A stretch of DNA of 28,774 nt from Gyrodactylus bullatarudis (GCA_012064415.1 SSNU01000132.1:453728-482501); one strand, 5' to 3'. Numbered from the stretch's first letter, positions 9,979-20,038 are shown. Notes: generated by a model from the sequence alone, not told the origin. Numbers and translations are program-made.

Positions 9979-11357
9979 TTCACAAAAAACATTACATACA
10001 CTTGCTATAAAAAATCATACTTTCCAAATAAAATTAGTATTGGTTGAAAAAATTATCAGGGGGGGGATTTATTTTAAAAATGATTCCCAAATGATGGCCC
10101 CTTATTGGAAATGTTACTCTATTGAATAATGTATAATATAAATTGTATAATATCTTTATTTTTAAGAGTTAATTCCAAAATTAGCGCATATTTCCCAAAT
10201 AAAATAAGCAGATAGCAAAATTAAGATTTTTCATAACAACTAAGACAAACACCCCCTCTATTTGCCTAATTGGTATTATAATATTTATTAGATTAATTAT
10301 AATTAGGGCAGTAAATTTGCTAATCTTGCTATTTTTGATATGATATGTAGAATTTTATTACTAATAAGACACTATCATTCTTTCTTTTCTAAGCCTTCTG
10401 ATAGCGAGATAATTTTGCTATTTTATTGCTTTTGAGATATGACATGCCCTTTTTTGGGTAATTTTATCTCACAAGCCTGTGTTGGATATTTGATAATTGT
10501 ATTTCAGATAAACTTCTTTATTCTTATTGGAAGATATACTAAGAAAACCATGGAATATTGTGTATTCCCTCACTTTAGTTACCTTACGATGTCATTGCCA
10601 CATTTGTCATTGTCATTTGACAAAAACAAGATTATTGCTAAAGGATTCTTTAAAGCTGGTATTCCTCTGAATAAGCTTGAGAACCCATCTATTATTGAAA
10701 TGTTTAAAAGCTTAAATATCAATTCTCTTACAAGTGTGGTAGCTAGAAATTATTTGGATGAATTCTACATGGAAGAAATCAAAACTGTCAAGAGCTTCGT
10801 TGAAGATAAACCAGTTTTTATCATGATCGACGAAAGCAGAATTAATGATCGTACAATATGCTGCATAATTATCGGATCTATTGAAGAACCAACTAAATTC
10901 TATGTCTGCAATTGTATAGAAGTCATAAACAAATTGGATTATCTGTTTATCTGCGACAGCATTTGTAGAACCCTGGAGGAATTTGAAGTCTCTGCGGAAA
11001 ACTTCTTGCTTCTACTTTCGGATGCTGCCACATATATGACAAAGGCTAAAGGATTTTTGAAGACAAAATATCCTAGTCTATTTCACGTTACTTGTTTCTC
11101 TCATTTATTGCATAATTGTGCCATGATCATCAAGGAGAGCTGTCCTAACGTTGATCGACTTATTTCTTCAGTAAAAGCTTCAATTGTCAAGAATAAGTCA
11201 AGAAGAGACAAATTCGAGATCATAGGTGCACCTCCAACACCAGTAGTTACTCGCAGTGGACTATTATACGACTAATCTTCCAGAAATCCGGAATGTTTTT
11301 GAGACTGAAAGTGGTGAAGGAATAATCTTGACCAATGTCAAGGAAATACTCAGCGAT

Positions 11358-11370
11358 GAAAGACTTTCTA
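11358..11370 (+). repeat. 13-bp target-site duplication (left copy)
   Basis: GAAAGACTTTCTA at 11358-11370 is repeated exactly at 11685-11697, flanking Element A copy 3. Removing the insert and one copy restores the hAT reading frame across the junction. A 13-bp duplication is typical of target-primed retrotransposition rather than cut-and-paste. Confidence 0.92.
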
Positions 11371-11419
11371 TTATTTGGTTCTGAACTCATGAGGGAAGGT
11401 TAGAGAAAACGGACGTATA

Positions 11420-11464
11420 TTATAGTGATTAACGTTATATTTCTCCAGGTCTCTTCAGACTCTA
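11420..11464 (-). ncRNA. Hammerhead-like core, Element A copy 3
   Basis: CTGAAGA (allowed by the CUGANGA consensus) lies at 11458-11452, then 8 nt, then GAAA. Stem III can form with one bulged A (AUA-UA...UA-AU), followed by C. Stem I is ACU with AGU, a mismatch, then two further pairs. These stem I bases differ from those of copy 1 but still pair. Stem II (GACCUGGA) is not a standard hairpin. Confidence 0.4.
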
Positions 11465-11574
11465 CCCTGGTTAACATATAAATACTATCACAATGCGAAA
11501 TTTTTGTGCACTTCCATTGGTTGAGCTGATTGTAAATCGTATCGAAGAAGTCAGGGGGGGGAAGGGATCACTTC

Positions 11575-11682
11575 TCATTTCACTTTTTGCCTCTTCAGGA
11601 ATGCATCAATTTGTAACTGACCAGTGGAACCTCTTCTTTTTCGTTTAGTCGCTGAGCGTTTTTCGTTCTTTCTCTTCTCGCT
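11575..11682 (-). pseudogene. C-terminal fragment of the Element A protein
   Basis: 35 codons remain of an ORF truncated by the insertion. The peptide is strongly basic (KRSATKRKRRG) and ends TGQLQIDAFLKRQKVK before TGA. The related peptide in copy 1 reads GQFLMDGFLK. Both keep the spacing Q-x-x-(I/M)-x-x-F-L, which resembles a PCNA-interacting (PIP) box. Such boxes occur near the C-termini of several replication proteins and some transposon proteins. The parent protein is not recognised, and the PIP reading is inference. Confidence 0.55.
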
Positions 11683-12339
11683 AAGAAAGACTTTCTAGTG
11701 ATCTTGCTACAATCCAACCTTCCTATCATTCAATAAAAGAATTAGTTAAGGCCATAGAGGACCCGAATAAGACCCTCAGAGAAGTTTATCCGTTAATCAA
11801 GAATCTCAACTTTGGCGAGGATCCCTACAAGATTAAAGAGTACATCGATGAAAGGCTCTCGAAAAATGACGCTGCTGATTTCTTCAATATGACAAAAGAT
11901 GAAATTAGCCCACGAAATTACAATTTACTGCTCAATATGAATCCAACATCAGCAGAAGTAGAAAGATCATTTTCTAAAATGAAATATTTCTATCAAAAAA
12001 ATAAGAATTTTAAAGAAGAGAACTTAAAAAAATACTCAATATTATATGCAAATAGGCCTTGAATAAATTTGCTATTTTTTGGCTAAAAAAATTTTATTTT
12101 TGCTAAAAATGCTGACATCTTTGCTAATTTTTTTGAGTTTTATTTTCAAACTAAAGTTGCTATAGTAGTGAGTTTTATTGAATTTAGGAATGGGAATAAG
12201 TGTTATGAACATTTTTGCAGAGAGTCAACTCAATAATCCTGACTACTATACCAACTATAGTTTAAAATTAAAAATAATAATTATAATTAATCTAATAACT
12301 ATTATAATACTAACTGGGCGAATAGAGGGGGTAAATAAA

Positions 12340-12691
12340 TTGTAAGTTTATAAATTACTTATGTAAGATTTACTTATTCTATCTACTATCTAATGAAACT
12401 CAAAAATGTTACTTTCCTATTTACTATTTCATTCTGTATATATTTTAACCATCATATAATAACACCTTTAAAGTACACTTATTATTCAGAAAATAAAAAT
12501 ATCCGCTAATTTTGGAAATAGAGGATATAGAGGACCACAAAAGTATTATTTATGATTTTCTCAGTGAAGGAGAAAACAAGTCCTTTAATAAAAGACCTAT
12601 CTTGTTAATGATCTTATATATTTATTGATTACTTACTCTTTAGGATAATTCAAATAATAAATGAAAAAATACTAAAACAGAATTTGCTTAC
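12340..12691. other. No gene recognised
   Basis: AT-rich sequence between the hAT element and the candidate exon; nothing supportable. Confidence 0.6.
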
Positions 12692-12936
12692 TTGTATTCA
12701 AGCACAAAATTAAATCTCCTTCCAATTCAAATAATCCAAATTCAATTGAATGGCCACCCCAATATCCTAAAATTAATTTGTGAGACTTACTCAATGCTTT
12801 TTTTAAAGCATCTTTCGATTTATGAACTTTAATATATGTACACGCTGTATCTCCGAGATTTTTTGCTTTTATACTTTCGAAGAATTCTTTGGCAGCCTCA
12901 TCATATACACGATCATATATCATGTGAAATTCAACC
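12692..12936 (-). CDS. Candidate host-gene exon, function unknown
   Basis: The minus strand has a 245-nt open segment bounded by an acceptor-like ATTCAAATAG (before 12936) and a donor-like CAAGTAAGC (after 12692). The peptide runs about 81 residues from VEFHMIYDRVYDEAAKEFF through KAKNLGDTACTYIKVHKS to LILGYWGGHSIEFGLFELEG. It looks like a folded soluble protein, has more balanced codons than its surroundings, and is not similar to any element seen here. I do not recognise the family. Two further GTAAG-type donors lie just upstream, but the introns they would imply (about 31-37 nt) are implausibly short. It may be an internal exon whose partners lie outside or have decayed, or a chance ORF. 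Confidence 0.4.
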
Positions 12937-13216
12937 CTATTTGAATTTTATAAAATTTTATCTTACTTGATATATTCAATCCCTTTTAAAATGTTGAGAA
13001 AGCGATTTTTTATACTTACATCTATTTTTACTTAAATATTAGATAATTAGTACCTACTGAATAATTGCCGAAAGTTTTTCAAGACTTTTTTATTTATAAC
13101 CGTTGGAATGGCTTATACTCAACTAGGTAAAAAATTAAACACAACTTAGAAACTCCTATGAGATATCTCATGAACTATATGTTATTTAGTGATTTATATG
13201 TGAGGCGCTCTCTTTA

Positions 13217-14813
13217 ATTAACACGGCGAGTCACTTTTTTTTCAATCTGGGGATATCAAAATAAACTAGAATGATTCTGATCCGAAATTTGACGCAGATT
13301 CTGTATCTGGTCTCAGAATCTCCGAATTGTATTCAGTTTTGGAGATATTCGCAAAAAACGAAAATTCCGAATTTTCCCAAAACTGGAGTTGATTAAAATC
13401 ATTAAGAGAAATTAACTAATTGCCCAACAACTGAACATCATTAAATAGGAAATTAAATTCTGCGTCGATTGGTGTATATATGAACGGGAGAAAGAGAAAA
13501 AATTTGCGCAAAAAATAAAATCAAGTAAAATTCATTGAAAAAAAACATAAAATTCTAGGGAAAGGTTGTGTTTTCAAATTGACTCACGGCTTCAAATATA
13601 TCAAATTTCAAAATTTTCTTGGGCATCTTAGTCCAAATTTTGTTCTTTCGAATGAGACCACTTTCAACTCTGTCAGACATTGTCTTAAGGTGTAAAATTG
13701 GACTTTTTAAGATGTTGTTCAAAATTGGTATTTCCTTGGTAATATACTGTACTATATGTATCTTGGATGCCTGATGAGCCTTAAGATACATTTTCTAAAA
13801 CATCATATGAATATATTTCCTGAAAAACCTCTAGGAAATTTTTCAGATGAACAAGGCGAAAAATTTCATCAAGATATAAAATTCATCGAAGAGAGATATG
13901 CAGATGTTAACATTAAAAATTGCCTGTCCGACTACTCTTGGTTAATTGCAAAAATATAAAAAATTTATACTAAAAAGCTTTATTCATGATTTAATAAAAA
14001 AGTTAATTGAGAAAATCACATGATTAAACTCGAAAAAATCTCCCCATTTCATTGGCTCATACTTAAGACTGACCTCTAATCTGATTGGTTGTATAGTAAA
14101 GCATGCCATGCATTGTCTAGACTTGATTCGTATGAGACATTTTGAGCCCCAAAAGATGAAGTAAGTTCATTATTTCAATCTAATTCATGTACTTCTAAAT
14201 ATTCCAGCAATATATTATTCAAAATATTTATTTTAATTGGCGAAAAGAGTTTACAATACATATAGTACAGTATATTACCAAGGAAATACCAATTTTGAAC
14301 AACACCTTAAAAAGTCCAATTTTACACCTAAAGACAATGTCTGACAGAGTTGAAAGTGGTCTCATTCGAAAGAGCAGAAAATTTTTATTTTTTTGGGTGT
14401 CCAAGAAAATTTTGAAATTTGATATATTTGAAGCCGTGAGTCAATTTGAAAACACAAATTTTCACTAGAATTTTATGTTTTTTTTTCAATAAATTTTACT
14501 TGATTTTATTTTTTGCGCAAATTTTTTCTCTTTCACCCGTTCATATATACACCAATCGACGCAGAATTTAATTTCCTATTCAATGATATTCAGTTGTTGG
14601 GCAATTAGTTAATTTCTCTTAATGATTTTAATCAATTAGTAACTCCAGTTTTGGGAAAATTCGGAATTTTCGTTTTTTGCGAATATCTCCAAAACTGAAT
14701 ACAATTCGGAGATTCTGAGACCAGATACAGAATCTGCGTCAAATTTCGGATCAGAATCATTCTAGTTTATTTTGATATCCCCAGATTGAAAAAAAAGTGA
14801 CACGCCGTGTAAT
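13217..14813. repeat. Palindromic element, about 545-bp arms, with captured fragment
   Basis: The left arm 13217-13761 is the reverse complement of 14255-14813, from ACACGGCG at the outer ends to GTAATATACTGTACTATATG inside. Small indels occur, and a divergent patch lies near 13615-13650 versus 14365-14400. The 490-bp spacer begins with a protein-coding fragment. The arms contain GAAATTAAATTCTGCGTCGA, which recurs in a diverged copy at about 15612. No convincing target duplication was seen. The ORF at 13555-13791 minus is an arm artefact. Confidence 0.93.
13759..13959 (+). pseudogene. Captured fragment of a repeat-family protein (GE-FHQDI...DYSW)
   Basis: About 65 residues read LGCLMSLKIHFLKHH, FPEKPLGNFSDEQGEKFHQ and CLSDYSWLIAK. 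This matches a widespread invertebrate and vertebrate family of uncharacterised, probably transposon-derived proteins, whose usual signature is MSLKxHFLxSHLDFFPEN, SxEQGERFHQDIK and MxADYCW. It is homologous to 28020-28507 in this window. The first codons (MYL) come from the palindrome arm and homology starts at the arm boundary, so this is a fragment caught between the arms. The molecular function of the family is not known to me. Confidence 0.8.
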
Positions 14814-15389
14814 TTTAGTTTGATCGTTAATCTTAAGAATTTCTCGTAATAATTCAATAATTACTATTATTGGGTCTGTTTTGTCCAACCTTCCCCCTTT
14901 TTTCATTGAGGTGTTGGGTAACCTTTGTTTTGAGCTGAGTCACCGAAGTTATCATTGTAAAAAATAAGAGGATGTTGCATCATGTTCAAATTTTTATTTT
15001 TTTGATATCTCCTAAGTATTATTTTTTTTCTTTTATTTATTTCCTAATCAAGTGTTGCTAAAGCGCACACTTCCAACTATCATCCGTCACAATAAAAATA
15101 ACTAACTCGTATTAAAATTCTATCGATCATATCCGAAACACCAAATATGGCGTCGTAGGATTACATTCTATAGACCCACTCTCTGTTCATTGGGATAGTG
15201 AGTGTGTATGTGTGAGTACAAACCCCTAAAAGGAGGAAAACAGTGTGATAATTTTGATTGACATGTTTGTATTCACACCTATGTAACACATAATATGTAT
15301 GTACAAATGGTCAACCCCATGACTAATCATGGGGAGGGGTATGGGATTGGGAAAACGAAAAAGGACTTTATTGATTAAAATCAGGAGTT
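14814..15389. other. No gene recognised
   Basis: AT-rich DNA after the palindrome; no coding or RNA signal supported. Confidence 0.55.
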
Positions 15390-15650
15390 CATGAAAAATT
15401 CAAAATTGCGGTAAAAAGTAAAATAAAACTGATTCTGGTGTAAAATTTTGCACTGATCCCGAATCTGTGCTCAGATCTGTAAAATTTACTATAATTTCTG
15501 AGATAATGGGAAAAAACGTTATTTTCCAAAATTCCAAATTTCCCAAATTTTTAAAATTAATTTTCGCAAAACCGTAAATGTTATTGTATTAGTTGTTTCG
15601 CAATTAGATGAGAAATTAAATTCTGCGTCGATTGATATGACTTTTGTAGG
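15390..15650 (+). repeat. Diverged copy of the 13217 palindrome arm
   Basis: The sequence follows the outer part of the left arm (13270-13475) in the same order: GATTCTGRTS, AAATTTTGCACTGATCC, a CTCAGA word, GGAAAAAACG, then GAAATTAAATTCTGCGTCGA at about 15611. It has many substitutions and no matching inverted partner nearby. A weaker GAATTAAATTCTGATC lies near 25425. Confidence 0.6.
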
Positions 15651-15838
15651 GTCGGAGTTTTATCGGCTTTCGGAAATTAACGCCAAATAAAGGTCATGTT
15701 CGAATTTTCGGGTTTTTTTGTTGAATTTTCACCATGTTTAAGAGAACAAATAGACTTTCCGAATAGATTTTTTAAAAATTTAAAGGCTATCAGGATCGAA
15801 ATTTTGTGAGCTTTCCGAATCTGCCATTGGTAAGCCTA

Positions 15839-16646
15839 ATCTATGATTATATACTATTCTACATACTTCACTTGAGGTACATTCAGCAAGTCTAATCATA
15901 CAGGGCTTATTTCTTATTTAATTCGATCATTTTTTCATAGAACTTGATTATTAATGTAGCTGAACTTTTTCTTGTTTATTACTAAAGTTATTAGAATGTT
16001 TTATGCTCAAGATTTAGTTAATTTTAATTATCAAAGTCAACATTCTCATCTAAAATTAGGTTATTGACTAAATTCATGTTAGACCGCATGAGGAAATCAC
16101 TCTATTTTCTGGACAATGGCTGTGAGTAGACAATTTAAGAACCCTTGCCAGTGACTCCTTCTATGAGTATTCAATTCTTTTTTCCCAAGAAACTCGGTGT
16201 ATGTCGATTGTTCGATGAATATTTGCCTTCAACGAGTCATCTTGAAATTGACTGTAGAAGATTGATTCACCTCTTGGAATTGAGAATTCCTTACCGCATT
16301 TTAACGACCGCATCAGACTAGTGAATCGGAATGTTTTATTTGAGTTTATTTCTTGAATTATTGCATTTATCAATAAAGTCTTATGCTAGATCATGTTTCA
16401 GATATCGTTTTCAGAAAGGTTCATGTTGGTTAGCAGAAAAATGAGAATGCTTGTCTAATGATTGACACTATTATTTTGATTGATCTATGATTTATCAAAC
16501 TTTCAATTTAGGAAAAGGCTTTGAAAATATACAAAATTAAGGGTGAATTAAATCAGAAATAAGCCCTGTAGGATTAGGCATGCTCTATGTATGTATTCAA
16601 GTGAAGTATGGAGAATAGTATTCGAGGATTTGTATATAATCATAGA
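15839..16646. mobile_element. Non-autonomous element with about 90-100-bp terminal inverted repeats
   Basis: 15839-15925 pairs inverted with 16543-16646. Shared words are CTATGATTATATAC, ACTATTCT, CATACTTCACTTGA, and CAGGGCTTATTTCT followed by GATTTAATTC. The right arm is slightly longer at its outer end. The terminal CTCGAATAGAC also occurs alone near 17559. The interior has no supported gene; the 70-codon ORF at 16161-16373 shows no motif. Confidence 0.75.
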
Positions 16647-16942
16647 CTCGAATAGACTAAAATGGAAAAGAATAGCACTTAATAGGAAATGTATTGCACT
16701 CAGGTTTTTGATTGATTCTCATTGGCTAACGCAAAACTCCCCCTAAATGGAGTTTTACGCTGTACCCAAAGTGAAGTGTTACCAATTATACTTATGATAA
16801 AAGACCCAAAATTTTCAAGACAGTATCCCAAAACATCATTCGTTTCAAGCCTGTTTTTAAACAAATTGCTTTGCCTACAAAACTAGATACTGACAATTAT
16901 AAACATTTATGAACAGATTTACATTTTATTTTATATTTTCTT

Positions 16943-17438
16943 TCAAAAATAAATTTTTCTAACAAAACAAAAGGAGTTGTGGATGTATTAGACCAACTAG
17001 TTGGAAACTATTCTTGCAGGAGAAAGAGGTTACGTTGGCCTTTAACTCTCTTTTGGAACCTTATTGATATTGCAGCAAATAATTCATTGCTGCTGTATCG
17101 TTTGAAGTGGAAAGATTTCGAAAAATCTCCAAACAAATACGAAGAAAGTTTGTAAAAGAACTATCTAAACAGCTGATGAAAAATTCAATTGTAAAATAAG
17201 GGTTTTGGAAATTTCCATTGATGAACATGCACCACCAAGTAAAAATTTATGCTCAAGTCCCGCAAAATCAAGATGTACTCAATGTCCAAGAAATAAGGAT
17301 AGAAAAACAAAGACAAGATGTTTTCAGTGTAACAATCCTGTTTATAATGACCATTTTAAAGTTTTATGTAAAATATGTGCCAAATTAATTGAAAATTCAT
17401 TTGACCATTCACGTTATTATTTTTTCTATCCGAATTAG
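16943..17438 (+). pseudogene. piggyBac transposase, C-terminal relic
   Basis: The read begins KINFSNKTKGVVDVLDQLVG, the piggyBac block normally reading NKTKGGVDxLDQ and holding a conserved Asp. It continues CRRKRLRWPLTLFWNLIDIA to a stop near 17153, then RRKFVKELSKQLMKNSIVK in a second frame, then from 17205 the Cys-rich tail (RCTQCPRNKDRKTKTRCFQC, PVYNDHFKVLCKICA), typical of the piggyBac C-terminal zinc-binding domain. GGG at 17438-17440 followed by TTAA is the right terminus. The N-terminal two thirds and left end are missing. At least two frameshifts or stops make it inactive. Confidence 0.93.
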
Positions 17439-17440
17439 GG

Positions 17441-18401
17441 TTAATTTAATCTTATCAAATGAATACTATGCTTTTAATAGACTGAACCTTAACCGAACCA
17501 TAGACTAAGTATAATGTAGATAAAGGCAGATTTATACTGAATAATAGGCTCGAATAGACCTTACACCATGATCCTCCACTTTTAAGAATTCAAATGAATC
17601 TGATTGGTTACGCGCAATAGGAGTGCTAGGCCCAATTTTTCGCTGAACCTGAAACGAACTGCTACCGAAATTCATAACCTTTATATTATTAAAATTCATC
17701 AAAATTTCATTGGAATTAGCATGAAAAACAGAACAATATTTGTGATTCTCTCGCGAGTCTAATGACTTTACCCTATAATTTTACACAGATTTTAAATACA
17801 AACTAAACATCCTAGTTTCTGTGGCTATAAATCTCAATGATTTCCTAATTTCTATGAAAGCATCCTTTTGAGACCTTGTATATGGACCGTTCCATTTCCT
17901 TATAGTATAAACACCTGCCTCAAAATTAATTTCATACGAAAGAGAATCTTATCTCACTTTATAGTAATTATTTCAATCATCCTTATGCGAAATTTTTAAC
18001 TTCATATTAGTACCAACTTTTCTGATTGAATTATCAATTCTAAGCATTATTTTGTATTGAAGCATCTACGATTATGTCATTCAGTTTTAAAAATCCAGAA
18101 TTTTTTTATGAATCATCATTTTCATGATGTAAAAAGTTTCGACTTCATACAAAATCATCAAGATCGTAAAAAGAGTTTTCCTTAGAATCCTCCCTCATGT
18201 GATGTTGAAAGATTCTTTCTAGTATGAAATACCTACTAATAAACAAAAGAAATTATCCGCAAGGAAATTTAAAGAAACATACATATTTAAATGAATAGAT
18301 AGTTTTTTTAGAACAAAAATAATTCTCTCATATGAAAAAAAATATAATTCTAACATACACTTTCAAGTAGCCTTGTTATTTTTCAACCAAAATCATAAAA
18401 A
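17441..18401. other. No gene recognised
   Basis: Starts with the TTAA flank of the piggyBac end. A lone CTCGAATAGAC near 17559 matches the outer end of the 15839 element. Otherwise AT-rich with no supportable feature. Confidence 0.6.
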
Positions 18402-18408
18402 CATATAT

Positions 18409-18646
18409 GGGAAATCAGTGAATGTACGGAAATCCCTAGTGAAAATGGGAAATCGTTTATTTTCCCGGAGTTTTCACTGAAACCTTCACCGTGAAAATGG
18501 GAAATCAGGGAATGGACAATAATCACTAGAGAAAATGGGAAATACTTACCCTTTTTACTGACCTTTTCACTGAAATCCACACCGTGAAAATGGGAAATCA
18601 GTAAATAAACGATAATCACTAGGGAAATGCGAATAAAAATCAACAA
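18409..18646 (+). repeat. Tandem repeat, about 2.4 units of 90-93 bp
   Basis: Units start at GGGAAATCAG at 18409, 18499 and 18592. Each contains CACTAG, GAAAATGGGAAAT and CACCGTGAAAAT. They lie just upstream of the integrase ORF, and part of the unit is repeated inverted at 20456-20512. They are probably subterminal repeats of the transposon that the transposase could bind. The minus-strand ORF across them is a by-product of the repeat. Confidence 0.88.
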
Positions 18647-18721
18647 AGAGATTCGATATCTTTAGATAAGGCTTGTTTCTTTTTCTAGTCATACTTTTTT
18701 TCAACCAATAAGAAAGATATT

Positions 18722-20038
18722 GTGCTTATTCACGATTTTTTTCTTCCATCATTCATTAAAATTTTCATCAAGGAAGACAACGTATTCGTCTCCCGAGAGG
18801 AATATAATACTTACTTATCAAATCTTTCAAATTCTAATTCAACTTCGCTTTTGACACGAAAAGAGGCTGAAGGTATTAAGCAGCGTGTTAATTCGTGCTC
18901 AAGCTGTCAGAGACTTAAATCAGCAAGAAATAAAACACTAGTTTCCAAGCCAATAATATCTAAAGAGTTTAATTCAAGGGCTCAAGTCGACTTGATAGAT
19001 TCTCAGTCTAATTCTGATGGAAACTATAAATTTAGTCTAGTTTATCAGGACCATCTCACAAAGTTTGTAAATATTCATGCAATTGAAAACAAAAAGGCCC
19101 AAACTGTTGCAGATGTTTTACAAAGAATATTTGTCTCTTTTGGTGCTCCTGATATTTTGCAAAGTGACAACGGCCGAGAATTTGTCAACGGAATCATTGA
19201 ATCTCTTAAAATTACCTGGCCAGATCTCAAAATAATCCATGGCACTCCAAGACATAGTCAATCACAAGGAAGTGTTGAAAGGGCCAATCAGGACATACAA
19301 AAGATTTTGAGTTCTTGGATGATAGATAATAATACGAAAGAATGGTCCAAAGGTATTATTCATGTTCAAATGTGCAAGAACTTGGCCCTTCATAGTGGAA
19401 TTAAGATGAGTCCTTTCGAAGCAGTCTTCGGAAAAAGAATGTTGACTAATCAGTTAATTGGGGATCCAGAAGAAATTGTTGAGCTCGAGTGCAAAAATGA
19501 GAACCAAATAGAAGAGTGTGAATTCCAAGATCTTGAATTATCAAACATTTTAGAACAATCTCAGGCTTTGATCCATAATAAGAGAGTAATTTGTCTGAGC
19601 AATATTGAAAAGCAGGCATCTAAAATGTTGAAACAGTCTGAAAGAAAAACTTGCATTCCGGAAATTGGTGAAAATGTAAAGATAACAATCCCTTATGTTG
19701 ATCGAGGAAAAGGTGATCCAAGATCTATTATTGGAATCATCGTAGAAAAAAAAGATTCTCTATATCGGATTGGCACTGCAGAAGGAACTCTAAACCAAAT
19801 GCTATCCCTCACACAATTTGAAGTACTACAAGAAAAATTCTTAACACTATCTGATGTTAAGGCTGATATCCTTCCATTGAGAACTCTAAATTCAAAACAC
19901 TCACTATGCGGAGGACAAGGATTCATCAAATGTAATTGTGTCAAAAAATGTGAATCGAATTCTTGCAAGTGTAAGAAAAATCATTTACTGTGTAATTCAA
20001 GATGTAACCACGCTTTACCTTGCAATAACAAAGATTGA
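18722..20038 (+). CDS. KRBA2/Ginger-like integrase (rve) transposase
   Basis: 438 uninterrupted codons encode a retroviral-type integrase-core transposase of a DNA transposon, close in pattern to vertebrate KRBA2 and Ginger-like proteins. Order: a CSSC half zinc finger (C59, C62) whose usual His pair is not recognisable; the DDE core with D90 in RAQVDLID, D149 in LQSDNGREF and E186 in SQGSVERANQD (36 residues between the last two); MSPFEAVFGKR near 240; a Lys-rich middle; a C-terminal Cys cluster from residue about 396 (CNCVKKCESNSCKC, CNSRC) like the CXC tail of this family. All three catalytic residues are present. There is no ATG before residue about 200 and the ORF opens at GTG, so an upstream exon or a 5' truncation is likely. 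AATAAA at 20068 could be its poly(A) signal. Confidence 0.93.
   Translation: MLIHDFFLPSFIKIFIKEDNVFVSREEYNTYLSNLSNSNSTSLLTRKEAEGIKQRVNSCSSCQRLKSARNKTLVSKPIISKEFNSRAQVDLIDSQSNSDGNYKFSLVYQDHLTKFVNIHAIENKKAQTVADVLQRIFVSFGAPDILQSDNGREFVNGIIESLKITWPDLKIIHGTPRHSQSQGSVERANQDIQKILSSWMIDNNTKEWSKGIIHVQMCKNLALHSGIKMSPFEAVFGKRMLTNQLIGDPEEIVELECKNENQIEECEFQDLELSNILEQSQALIHNKRVICLSNIEKQASKMLKQSERKTCIPEIGENVKITIPYVDRGKGDPRSIIGIIVEKKDSLYRIGTAEGTLNQMLSLTQFEVLQEKFLTLSDVKADILPLRTLNSKHSLCGGQGFIKCNCVKKCESNSCKCKKNHLLCNSRCNHALPCNNKD

Larger units (their letters stand above)
11371..11684 (-). mobile_element. Element A copy 3 inside the hAT transposase
   Basis: This 314-bp insert gives the best-defined boundaries of the family. 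On the minus strand it starts inside an ORF (5'-truncated), reaches a stop at 11577-11575, runs through CCCCTTCCCCC, AACCAATGG, TATTTATA and the hammerhead-like block, and ends CTCATGAGTTCAGAACCAAA. The 5' truncation plus 13-bp duplication suggests LINE-type or LINE-mobilised insertion. There is no long poly(A) tail; the 3' end is a short ATAATA-like stretch. Confidence 0.85.
10439..12062 (+). pseudogene. hAT transposase (CGGBP1-like type), interrupted
   Basis: The first part (10439-11275) has FFKAGIPLNKLENPSI near residue 70, the first catalytic Asp in FIMIDES (D131), the second in LLLSDAATYM (D195), the CFSH Cys-His pair (C219, H222) and PPTPVVTRSG, typical of hAT proteins of the CGGBP1-like group. 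A frameshift or small deletion near 11270-11285 follows. LPEIRNVFETESGEG then continues in another frame to 11370, where a 314-bp insert sits. Beyond 11698 the frame resumes to the hAT dimerisation motif NPTSAEVERSFSKMK and YSILYAN, with TGA at 12060-12062 overlapped by AATAAA. The first about 50 residues look non-homologous and may be intron or UTR. It is non-functional as it stands. Confidence 0.93.
10250..12332 (+). mobile_element. hAT DNA transposon with long terminal inverted repeats
   Basis: The left end (ACCCCCTCTATTTGCC at 10251) and the right end read inverted (ACCCCCTCTATTCGCC, from 12331) share about 60 bp, including ATTAGATTAATTATAATT. Subterminal TTTGCTA words recur on both sides (near 10315-10340 and 12070-12140), as expected for transposase-binding repeats. 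An 8-bp target duplication could not be recognised. The element encloses a hAT transposase pseudogene, which is itself interrupted by Element A copy 3. Confidence 0.82.

Noticed and set aside
10242..10249. 8-bp target duplication of the hAT element
   Set aside because: AAGACAAA on the left does not match the right flank after 12332; no convincing duplication.
13765..13790. CTGATGA at the palindrome centre as another ribozyme
   Set aside because: No GAAA follows at suitable spacing and the bases encode the conserved protein fragment.
13555..13791. 78-codon minus-strand ORF
   Set aside because: It is contained in the palindrome arm and not preserved as an open frame in the mirror arm.
18383..18646. 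87-codon minus-strand ORF with repeated SHFHG
   Set aside because: It is the translation of the tandem DNA repeat; the peptide repeats follow the 90-bp period.
19693..19968. 91-codon minus-strand ORF
   Set aside because: It is a shadow of the integrase coding strand.
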